From the NCBI GenBank assembly GCA_003645745.1, contig QNCH01000083.1, positions 1-7,176 on the forward strand: a DNA stretch of 7,176 nucleotides. The letters run 5' to 3'. The stretch is from Candidatus Omnitrophota bacterium (GTDB taxonomy: Bacteria > Omnitrophota > Gorgyraeia > B26-G9). Each line of letters opens with the position of its first letter. Position 1 is the first letter of the stretch. Both the position numbers and the translations under genes were made by a program. Below, piece after piece: positions 1 to 5,343 of this stretch. A model generated the notes under the pieces. The model searched no databases, had not been told where the DNA came from, and saw only the letters and a program-made list of their open reading frames with translations.

Positions 1-700
1 CCCTGCGAGTAATAATCTGGTCAAAACAAGCGCTTTCAAGCAAAATATTTTTTGTCTTATCTGTAACCTGAGTGTCCATGCCTCCAATTATCCCGGCAAT
101 TGCCACAGGTTTTTCTATATCAGCAATCACCACAATAGAAGCATCAAGTTCCCTTGTTACACCGTCAAGAGTAACAATTTTCTCACCCTGTTTAGCCTTG
201 CGCACAATCAATTTACTGCCTTTAATTTTGTCAAAATCAAAAACATGCATTGGTTGTCCCAATTCATATAAACAAAAGTTAGTAATATCAACCGCATTGT
301 TTATGCTCCGTTTGCCAACAGCATTTAAACGCTTTTGCATCCACTCAGGTGAGTGCGCAATTTTCACATTTTGCACCAACATTCCTACATAACGCGTGCA
401 ACAATCAATATCCAAAATTTCAATAGCAAAAGATCTTTTTTGGTTACTGCATTCTGTAGGCAAAGCAACCCAGCGCTTGTTTAACGCTGTATTAGTAAGC
501 GCGGAAACTTCTCTGGCAATTCCTGCCATACTCAGCCAGTCAGCACGATTCGCAGTAATTTCAACCTCAAAAACAAAATCATCGCCTGCCTGTTCACAAG
601 CAACAACTTCTAAACCAGCATCAGTAAGTTTTGCCAATACTTGCTGCGCGGGAATTTTTATATCTAAATAATCTTTTAGCCAATTATAAGAAATTTTCAT
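1..700 (-). CDS. pheT: Phenylalanine--tRNA ligase beta subunit, N-terminal part (C-terminus outside window), short form without EMAP domain
   Basis: Beta subunit of the alpha2-beta2 PheRS that charges tRNA-Phe in the cytoplasm. The frame is open from ATG at 700 to the window edge, giving 233 visible residues. It begins MKISYNWLKDYLD, the usual PheT start. After GLEV (29-32) and a short link it goes straight to VEITANRADWL (46-56), which matches the E. coli segment ISVTPNRADCL. The roughly 110-residue EMAP/OB-fold tRNA-binding domain (B2), normally inserted inside B1, is therefore absent with no frame break. The B3/B4 editing region follows, with RSINNAVDITN (131-141) and LGQPMHVFD (147-155). 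The start lies five bases after the pheS stop with no evident Shine-Dalgarno sequence, which suggests translational coupling to pheS. The family call is very secure. Absence of the domain is seen directly; its functional effect is inference. Confidence 0.96.
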   Translation of the reverse strand, partial: MKISYNWLKDYLDIKIPAQQVLAKLTDAGLEVVACEQAGDDFVFEVEITANRADWLSMAGIAREVSALTNTALNKRWVALPTECSNQKRSFAIEILDIDCCTRYVGMLVQNVKIAHSPEWMQKRLNAVGKRSINNAVDITNFCLYELGQPMHVFDFDKIKGSKLIVRKAKQGEKIVTLDGVTRELDASIVVIADIEKPVAIAGIIGGMDTQVTDKTKNILLESACFDQIITRR

Positions 701-705
701 ATTTT

Positions 706-1728
706 TTAAGAAAACTGTTTGATAAACCTTAAGTCGTTTTCAAACAATAAACGAATATCATCTATACCGTATTTAAGCATTACAACCCTTTCAATACCCA
801 GCCCAAAAGCAAACCCTGAATAAACACTGCTGTTAATATTCACAGCTTCAAATACTTTTGGATGCACCATACCAGCGCCAAGAATCTCCAGCCACCCATT
901 ATGCCCGCACACACGGCACCCTTTGCCCCCGCAAATTATACAGGAAATATCCACCTCAGTGCTGGGCTCAGTAAATGGAAAAAAATGCGGGCGAAAACGC
1001 ATTTTGATTTTATCGCCAAACAATTTCTTTGCAAATACAGTTAAAACTCCTTTTAAATGCGCAAAAGTTATGCCTTTGTCCACAAGCAAACCCTCTACTT
1101 GATGAAACATATAAGAATGGCTGGCATCAGTAGCATCAGGACGATAGACTTTACCAGGCACAATTATCTGCACCGGCGGCTTTTGCTCCTCCATTACCCT
1201 GATTTGCACAGGAGATGTATGACTGCGCAGCAAAAATTTATCTTTTAAATAAAAGGTGTCAAAAGCATCACGTGAAGGATGTTCTAATGGAATGTTTAAG
1301 GCTTCAAAATTATAATATTCCGTTTCAATCTCCGGGCCTTCTGCTATTTTAAACCCCAGTTCCACAAACAGCTCACAAATTTGCCCAATTACAATTGACA
1401 CCGGATGAATGTAGCCTAAATCTTTTTTTATTCCAGGCAGGGAAAGATCAAATTTATAATCTTGAGGCCGCGAGGATGATGTCTTGTTCCGCAGCTCTTT
1501 TTCCTTATCATCTATTTGCCGGGCAGAATTTATTTTTAAAATATTCACTTTCTGCCCAAAAGCACGCCTTTGTTCTACTGGCAATTGCGGTAATAATTTA
1601 AAAACCTGCGTAATCAACCCTTTACGGCCTATAAACTTGATCTTAATTGATTCCAATTCAGGCTGAAATTTTACTCTGGCAATATCCTGCTCAAAATCAT
1701 TTTTTATTTGCTTTAGTTTGTCTTCCAT
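706..1728 (-). CDS. pheS: Phenylalanine--tRNA ligase alpha subunit
   Basis: Catalytic subunit of PheRS (class II aminoacyl-tRNA synthetase), 340 residues from ATG at 1728 (E. coli has 327). The N-terminal coiled-coil region (about 1-90) contains FIGRKG (32-37). The catalytic core shows RSHTSPVQIR (168-177), PGKVYRPDATDASHS (191-205) with MFHQVEG after it, and RPHFFPFTEPSTEVD (246-260). Motif 3 is GFAFGLGIERV (305-315), whose GFAFG loop holds the alanine that sizes the Phe pocket. Four cysteines (263, 266, 271, 274; CxxC...CxxC) form a possible metal knuckle seen in many but not all bacterial PheS. An in-frame TTG at 1737 would add three residues but has no ribosome binding site. The ATG has GGGTGA just upstream, so I prefer it. 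The gap to the rplT stop is 19 bases, consistent with one transcript. Confidence 0.96.
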   Translation of the reverse strand: MEDKLKQIKNDFEQDIARVKFQPELESIKIKFIGRKGLITQVFKLLPQLPVEQRRAFGQKVNILKINSARQIDDKEKELRNKTSSSRPQDYKFDLSLPGIKKDLGYIHPVSIVIGQICELFVELGFKIAEGPEIETEYYNFEALNIPLEHPSRDAFDTFYLKDKFLLRSHTSPVQIRVMEEQKPPVQIIVPGKVYRPDATDASHSYMFHQVEGLLVDKGITFAHLKGVLTVFAKKLFGDKIKMRFRPHFFPFTEPSTEVDISCIICGGKGCRVCGHNGWLEILGAGMVHPKVFEAVNINSSVYSGFAFGLGIERVVMLKYGIDDIRLLFENDLRFIKQFS

Positions 1729-1747
1729 TTCACCCAATAAAAAATAT

Positions 1748-2092
1748 TTAATTTACAGTTTTTACTAATTTAGCAAAAATTTGCGGATCATTTATTGCTA
1801 ACTCGGATAACATTTTTCTGTTTAAAGCGATATTAGCTTTTTTAAGCTGTCCAATAAATTTACTGTAGGAAAAACCGTAAGGCCTTAATGCAGCATTAAG
1901 GCGCACTGTCCAAAGACTGCGAAACATTCGCTTTTTATTTCTACGGTCTCTGTAAGCATAAACTAAAGCTCTTTGCACTGTTTCTTTTGCCCTGCGAAAA
2001 ACATTACCTCTTTTACCAAACGCGCCTTTAGCAATTTTTAAAATTTTTTTCTTTTTTTGCCTTGTTGCGGGCGATCTTCTTACACGCGGCAT
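1748..2092 (-). CDS. rplT: Large ribosomal subunit protein bL20
   Basis: L20, an early-assembly 23S rRNA-binding protein of the 50S subunit and, in several bacteria, an autogenous repressor of its own operon. It is 114 residues long (E. coli about 118). It starts MPRVRRSPATRQKKKKILK, followed by the basic helix region GAFGKRGNVFRRAKETV and the globular C-terminal domain with RRNKKRMFRSLW and RLNAALRPYG, all typical of L20. AAGGAGG lies eight bases before ATG 2092, a strong ribosome binding site. Unlike the usual tight rpmI-rplT pair, 285 bases separate it from rpmI. That gap carries a terminator, a long palindrome and a promoter-like sequence just upstream of this start. It probably begins an rplT-pheS-pheT transcript. 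The identification is certain; the separate transcription is inference. Confidence 0.98.
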   Translation of the reverse strand: MPRVRRSPATRQKKKKILKIAKGAFGKRGNVFRRAKETVQRALVYAYRDRRNKKRMFRSLWTVRLNAALRPYGFSYSKFIGQLKKANIALNRKMLSELAINDPQIFAKLVKTVN

Positions 2093-2124
2093 AATTCATT
2101 CCTCCTTATATGATTAACATTCTT

Positions 2125-2153
2125 TATATACTCAAACGCAATTGGTTTGTAAA
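2125..2153 (-). promoter_or_regulatory. Likely sigma70-type promoter for rplT-pheS-pheT
   Basis: On the minus strand a -35 box TTTACA (2153-2148, five of six consensus bases) is followed by a 17-base spacer and a -10 box TATATA (2130-2125, four of six). Transcription would start near 2118 and give a leader of about 25 bases containing the AGGAGG ribosome binding site of rplT. The sites overlap the outer end of the long palindrome at 2127-2309. The match and spacing are seen; activity is inferred. Confidence 0.55.
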
Positions 2154-2309
2154 ATTTAGGCGTTTTCCTGTGCCCTAGATTGGAACGTTCTGACCTAAGC
2201 CAAACCTTAGGCGCAACTCGCTGCGCCTAAGGTTTGGCGATTGAAGAACGTTTCAAAATGCGGTGCAGGGTGACATCATAAAATTGAAAACCAATTACAT
2301 TTGAACATA
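2127..2309. repeat. Long degenerate palindrome (fold-back/MITE-like element) between rpmI and rplT
   Basis: Two arms of nearly equal length (about 2127-2215 and 2222-2309) are inverted copies around a 6-base loop. The inner 17 bases pair perfectly (2199-2215 with 2222-2238). The next block, 2180-2191 with 2245-2256, differs by one transition. Block 2167-2174 with 2262-2269 differs by two transitions. The outer 20 bases (2130-2149 with 2287-2306) keep AATTGG and CAAA, and most of their differences are transitions. The stretch between is poorer and has one one-base length difference. Both outer ends lie in TATA/TATG contexts, compatible with a TA target site. It encodes no protein. It could be a decayed miniature inverted-repeat element or an RNA structure; I favour the former because the mismatches do not preserve pairing on one strand. 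Confidence 0.7.
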
Positions 2310-2316
2310 ATCGTCT

Positions 2317-2352
2317 AAAAAATAACACGCAGGGCTCTTACCCCTGCTGTTA
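2317..2352 (-). terminator. Rho-independent terminator downstream of rpmI
   Basis: On the minus strand TAACAGCAGGG (2352-2342) pairs with CCCTGCGTGTTA (2334-2323). The loop is seven bases and one C (2328) is bulged, giving 11 pairs with a GC-rich upper stem. Six T follow directly (2322-2317). It lies 25 bases after the rpmI stop, so it should end or attenuate the thrS-infC-rpmI transcript before rplT. Confidence 0.8.
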
Positions 2353-2377
2353 CAAAAAAACATCCTTTGATCCATTT

Positions 2378-2575
2378 TTAACTATATGGCAGAAGAGTCT
2401 TAAGCATCTTTTCTTCCGCGCCGCTCGCCATTGCAGGCCTGCGTAATCTTCTCTTACGTTTCATATTTTTTGACTTTTTCAAATGGCCTTTATTCGCCTG
2501 TGACCGTTTTACTTTTTTCCCGCCTGTAATTTTAAATCTCTTTGCAGTACCTTTATTCGTCTTAAGTTTCGGCAT
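2378..2575 (-). CDS. rpmI: Large ribosomal subunit protein bL35
   Basis: L35, a small very basic protein of the 50S subunit, 65 residues (the usual length). It has the family signature start MPKLKTNKGTAKRFK, then TGGKKVKRSQANKGH and KSKNMKRKRRLRRP. The start ATG at 2575 has AGAGG ten bases upstream, a modest ribosome binding site. It follows infC by 53 bases in the conserved infC-rpmI order. It is followed not by rplT, as in E. coli or Bacillus, but by a strong terminator-like hairpin and a long palindrome, so it may be the last gene of its transcript. The identification is secure. Confidence 0.97.
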   Translation of the reverse strand: MPKLKTNKGTAKRFKITGGKKVKRSQANKGHLKKSKNMKRKRRLRRPAMASGAEEKMLKTLLPYS

Positions 2576-2599
2576 AGGACATTACCTCTTTTCTTTACT

Positions 2600-2627
2600 A
2601 TACTCGGCGTACTCATCAACTGAGTAT
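2600..2627 (-). promoter_or_regulatory. Possible alternative hairpins in the infC-rpmI gap
   Basis: On the minus strand ATACTCA (2627-2621) can pair with TGAGTA (2615-2610, 5-base loop) or with GAGTAT (2605-2600, 16-base loop), but not both. The segment lies between the infC stop and the rpmI ribosome binding site, where E. coli places its L20 operator. The stems are only six base pairs, so this may be chance. Confidence 0.25.
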
Positions 2628-2628
2628 A

Positions 2629-3135
2629 TTATTTTGGCTTAAAAATTAACACAATATTTCTGCCTTCACGCACTAAAGGCTTTTCTAACTCTCCAATATT
2701 CGCAACATCTTTTTCTAATCTGGACAACACACTTTTACCAAACTCCATATGGGTAATTTCTCTTCCCCGAAACGTCATTCTAACCTTAACCTTATCATTA
2801 TTACGCAAAAATTTTTCCAGGTTCTTTAACTTAACGAGATAATCATGCTCTGCTATTTTAGGCTTTATACGTAATTCTTTAAGTTGTGAGTTATGCTGTT
2901 TCTTTCTTGCTTCACGTTCTTTTCTCTTCTGATCATATCTAAATTTATTATAATCCATAATTCTACACACAGGAGGCTGAGACTGCGGAGCAATTTCTAC
3001 AAGGTCTAATTGCTGCATACGAGCTTTGGCCAGTGCCTCAATAGAAGTAAATAATCCTAATTGTTCACCGCTAACGCCAATAAGCCGTACTTGTTTCGCA
3101 TTTACCTGTTGATTTATCTTTATGTACTTACGAAT
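2629..3135 (-). CDS. infC: Translation initiation factor IF-3, starting at a non-canonical AUU codon
   Basis: IF3 binds the 30S subunit, blocks premature joining of 50S and proofreads start codon and initiator tRNA. The protein is 168 residues from ATT at 3135 (E. coli 180). The first in-frame ATG (3018) lies in the middle of the N-terminal domain and would remove 39 conserved residues, including VNAKQVRLIG and GEQLG. No ATG, GTG or TTG occurs in frame between the ATT and that ATG. ATT sits seven bases after AGGAGG. Domains: N-terminal to about residue 73 with LDLVEIAPQ and PPVCRIMDY; a lysine/arginine-rich linker KRKEREARKKQ; C-terminal domain with KELRIKPKI, HDYLVKL and MTFRGREI. AUU starts on infC are known in E. 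coli and other bacteria and let IF3 repress its own translation. The gap to the thrS stop is 11 bases. Confidence 0.95.
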   Translation of the reverse strand: MRKYIKINQQVNAKQVRLIGVSGEQLGLFTSIEALAKARMQQLDLVEIAPQSQPPVCRIMDYNKFRYDQKRKEREARKKQHNSQLKELRIKPKIAEHDYLVKLKNLEKFLRNNDKVKVRMTFRGREITHMEFGKSVLSRLEKDVANIGELEKPLVREGRNIVLIFKPK

Positions 3136-3140
3136 GTTAC

Positions 3141-3149
3141 CACCTCCTA
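3141..3149 (-). promoter_or_regulatory. Strong ribosome binding site of infC overlapping the thrS stop codon
   Basis: TAGGAGGTG on the minus strand contains the thrS stop TAG (3149-3147) and a nearly complete match to the anti-Shine-Dalgarno sequence. It is followed by five bases and then the ATT start at 3135. This site decides the infC start. It suggests that ribosomes ending on thrS influence initiation on infC, and its strength would offset the weak AUU codon. Confidence 0.85.
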
Positions 3150-4877
3150 ATATTTCCGTGACAAAATTTCTTTTTTTAGATTATTAATAAAATTCTCTAT
3201 TTTAAGATCATTTTCAATCTTACCTTTATTCTCACCTCTTTGAAAACGCACTGAAATCGTTCCTTGATCTGACTCCTTATCGCCAACAACAATGATGTAG
3301 GGAATTTTCTGTTTCACTGCTTCACGAATTTTATAACCAACTTTTTCATTACGCAAATCAAGTTCAACCCTGATCTGGCTCTCCCCCAATGCCTGGTTAA
3401 TTTCCTCAGCATATTTATGATGCGTCTGTGTTATTGCAATTACCTTAACCTGTACAGGAGAAAGCCACAATGGCAAGGCTCCCCCATAATGCTCAAGCAA
3501 AGTTCCAATAAATCTTTCTATACTGCCAAGAATAACCCTGTGCAGCATAACCGGCCGTTTTTGCGTACCGTCTGACGCGATATAAGTAAGGCCAAAACGC
3601 TCAGGCAAAGCAAAATCACACTGTATTGTCGCACATTGCCATGCCCTACCCAAAGCATCTTTTATTTTGATATCAATTATAGGCCCATAAAAAGCTCCAT
3701 CGCCTGCATTAATATCAAAACTCAATGCTTTTTCTTTTAACGAATCCTGTAAAGCTAAAGTAGCGTCTTGCCAATCTTCATCTGTACCAATAGATTTCTC
3801 AGGCCTTGTGCTTAGCTCAATTTGCAAATCATTAAACCCAAAAACATCCATTACTGAAACCACAAAATCAATAACTCCTTTAATTTCTGTTTTAAGCTGA
3901 GCCTTAGTACAAAAAATATGAGCATCATCCTGAGTAAAACCACGCACTCGCAAAAGCCCGTGCAAAACTCCTGATTTTTCATTCCTATACACAGTGCCTA
4001 ATTCAAACAACCTTAAAGGCAATTCACGGTAACTTCTAATTTTATGCTGATAAACAATCATATGAGCAGGGCAATTCATTGGCTTAAGCGCGTACTCCTG
4101 CCCATCTATCTGAAAAGTATACATATTTTCTTTATAATAATCATAATGGCCTGAACGCACCCAAATATCTGATTTTAAAATATGCGGGCCAACTACCAAT
4201 TTATAACCCCGCCTAAGATGCTCTGCTTTTTCATAATCTTCAATAATTGTGCGCAGTAAGGCACCTTTAGGCAAATATAAAACCAGTCCCGCTCCAATTT
4301 CCCCACCCATTTCAAAGAACTCAAGCTCTTTACCCAGCTTGCGGTGATCTCTTTTTTCCGCTTCAACTCTTTTACGCAAAAAATCAGCTAACTCTTGTTT
4401 ACTATTAAAACATGTTCCATAAATCCGCTGCAGCATTGGCTTATGCTCATCTCCGCGCCAATAAGCACCAGCAATAGATAAAAGTTTAAAAGCAGAAATT
4501 TTGCCTGTAGACTCAATATGCGGCCCTTTACATAAATCAACAAAATTATTGCCTGTTTTATAAATAAAAACATTTTGATCCGCGACAGCTTCAATCAATT
4601 CCAATTTATACAACTCTTCTGCTTTAGAAAAAAAATCCCGTGCTTTTTGTTTATTCCACTCTTCTCTGCTAAACGGTAAATCAGCCTTAATAATCTTCCG
4701 CATTTTCTGCTCAATGTTGATTAAATCCTGCGGAGTAAAAGGCTTTGATACAGCAAAATCATAATAATAACCCTGTTCAATAGCCGGGCCTATAGCTAAT
4801 TTCACCTCAGGATAAATCTCTTTAACTGCCTGAGCTAAAATATGCGCGCAACTGTGCCTTAATGTGCTTAATTCCAT
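3147..4877 (-). CDS. thrS: Threonine--tRNA ligase, form without TGS domain
   Basis: Class IIa synthetase that charges tRNA-Thr in the cytoplasm. It has 576 residues against 642 in E. coli. The protein begins at the editing domain: HSCAH (8-12) corresponds to E. coli His73/His77, and CKGPH (116-120) to Cys182/His186. The catalytic core holds the zinc ligands Cys269 (MNCPAH), His320 (DDAHIF) and His446 (MLHRVI), all offset by exactly 65 from E. coli Cys334/His385/His511. Motif 2 is YRNE with VRGFTQDD; motif 3 is GSIERFIGTLLEHY. The anticodon-binding domain starts near 470. So about 65 N-terminal residues, the TGS domain, are missing. An in-frame TAG at 4901-4899 and tRNA-Val just upstream leave no room for it. 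GAGGG ten bases before ATG is a modest ribosome binding site. Editing and zinc residues are all present. Confidence 0.97.
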   Translation of the reverse strand: MELSTLRHSCAHILAQAVKEIYPEVKLAIGPAIEQGYYYDFAVSKPFTPQDLINIEQKMRKIIKADLPFSREEWNKQKARDFFSKAEELYKLELIEAVADQNVFIYKTGNNFVDLCKGPHIESTGKISAFKLLSIAGAYWRGDEHKPMLQRIYGTCFNSKQELADFLRKRVEAEKRDHRKLGKELEFFEMGGEIGAGLVLYLPKGALLRTIIEDYEKAEHLRRGYKLVVGPHILKSDIWVRSGHYDYYKENMYTFQIDGQEYALKPMNCPAHMIVYQHKIRSYRELPLRLFELGTVYRNEKSGVLHGLLRVRGFTQDDAHIFCTKAQLKTEIKGVIDFVVSVMDVFGFNDLQIELSTRPEKSIGTDEDWQDATLALQDSLKEKALSFDINAGDGAFYGPIIDIKIKDALGRAWQCATIQCDFALPERFGLTYIASDGTQKRPVMLHRVILGSIERFIGTLLEHYGGALPLWLSPVQVKVIAITQTHHKYAEEINQALGESQIRVELDLRNEKVGYKIREAVKQKIPYIIVVGDKESDQGTISVRFQRGENKGKIENDLKIENFINNLKKEILSRKY

Positions 4878-4926
4878 AAAATAACAACCCTCTAAATTCT
4901 ACGTCCCCCTCTGCTCTCTAATTTTC

Positions 4927-5003
4927 TGGTAGGCGGTAGAGGGCTCGAACCTCCGACCTTTGCGATGTCAACGCAACGCTCTAACCAACTGAGCTAACCG
5001 CCC
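4927..5003 (-). tRNA. tRNA-Val(GAC)
   Basis: 77 bases including an encoded CCA. Acceptor GGGCGGT pairs with ACCGCCT (a G-U pair at 1-72). The D arm is GCTC/GAGC and the anticodon arm TTGCG/CGCAA with loop TTGACAT, so the anticodon is GAC. The T arm has TTCGAGC, and discriminator A73 fits valine. It lies 49 bases before thrS on the same strand and is probably cotranscribed with it and with tRNA-Leu. Confidence 0.96.
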
Positions 5004-5030
5004 TAAGGGCAATCTCCCATATTTTAAAAA

Positions 5031-5113
5031 TGGGCGAGAAGGGATTCGAACCCTTATGGCCTTACGGCCAATGGATTTTAAGTCCATCGTGTATACCATT
5101 CCACCACTCGCCC
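5031..5113 (-). tRNA. tRNA-Leu(TAA), no encoded CCA
   Basis: 83 bases, class II. Acceptor GGGCGAG/CTCGCCC with discriminator A. The anticodon arm is ATGGA/TCCAT with loop CTTAAAA, so the anticodon is TAA and reads UUA/UUG. A long variable arm TGGCC-GTAA-GGCCA and T arm AAGGG/CCCTT with TTCGAAT complete the fold. The bases after A73 are TTT, so CCA must be added by the nucleotidyltransferase, unlike both neighbouring tRNAs. Confidence 0.96.
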
Positions 5114-5126
5114 GATTTTTTTTTAT

Positions 5127-5155
5127 ATTTTATCTGTTTTAACAAAAAAAATCAA
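5127..5155 (-). promoter_or_regulatory. Likely promoter of tRNA-Leu, tRNA-Val and perhaps thrS
   Basis: On the minus strand TTGATT (5155-5150, four of six -35 bases) is followed by a 17-base spacer and TAAAAT (5132-5127, five of six -10 bases). A start about seven bases later would lie a few bases before tRNA-Leu at 5113. The region is very AT-rich, so chance matches are easier here. No other promoter of similar quality was seen between tRNA-Leu and thrS. Confidence 0.45.
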
Positions 5156-5189
5156 GTTATTTCAAGTACCTGCTTCCCAGATCATATTT

Positions 5190-5264
5190 TGGAGGCGGCG
5201 AGCGGATTCGAACCGCTGAATAAAGGTTTTGCAGACCTCTGCCTTCCCACTTGGCTACGCCGCC
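5190..5264 (-). tRNA. tRNA-Cys(GCA)
   Basis: 75 bases including an encoded CCA. Acceptor GGCGGCG/CGCCGCC with discriminator T73, the base typical of cysteine tRNA. The anticodon arm is GAGGT/ACCTT with loop CTGCAAA, so the anticodon is GCA. The T arm is AGCGG/CCGCT with TTCGAAT. Its 5' end lies three bases after the T-run of the terminator-like hairpin behind the prepilin gene, so its own promoter is unclear. Confidence 0.96.
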
Positions 5265-5267
5265 ATC

Positions 5268-5308
5268 AAAAAATTAAGCGCTTAAGAAAATATGTCTTAA
5301 GCGCTTAA
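5268..5308 (-). terminator. Rho-independent terminator of the prepilin-like gene
   Basis: A perfect 13-bp inverted repeat (5274-5286 with 5296-5308) with a 9-base loop is followed on the minus strand by six T (5273-5268). Each arm contains TTAAGCGCTTAA, itself a perfect 12-bp palindrome, with centres 23 bp apart. The hairpin lies 35 bases after the prepilin stop and directly before tRNA-Cys. The terminator reading is well supported; an extra role as a protein-binding site is only possible. Confidence 0.75.
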
Positions 5309-5343
5309 ATATATATTTCTAAACTATCTTTTCATAATTACAA

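Noticed and set aside
72..671. Two plus-strand frames opposite pheT
   Set aside because: They are shadows of the pheT coding sequence on the other strand, with low-complexity translations and no family resemblance.
1729..1737. TTG start adding three residues to PheS
   Set aside because: TTG has no Shine-Dalgarno sequence, while the ATG at 1728 has GGGTGA before it. The extra residues are not part of the conserved protein.
4388..4594. Minus-strand frame inside thrS in another phase
   Set aside because: It is contained in the thrS coding region and has no start signal or recognisable features.
4878..4926. Possible T-box or attenuator before thrS
   Set aside because: Only 49 bases separate tRNA-Val from thrS. 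There is no room for a T-box stem and no terminator hairpin is visible.
5030..5308. Plus-strand open frame across the tRNA cluster with GFEPL-like repeats
   Set aside because: It is the antisense of three well-formed tRNA genes. The GFEP motif is the usual false translation of the T-arm TTCGAA sequence, and there is no ribosome binding site.
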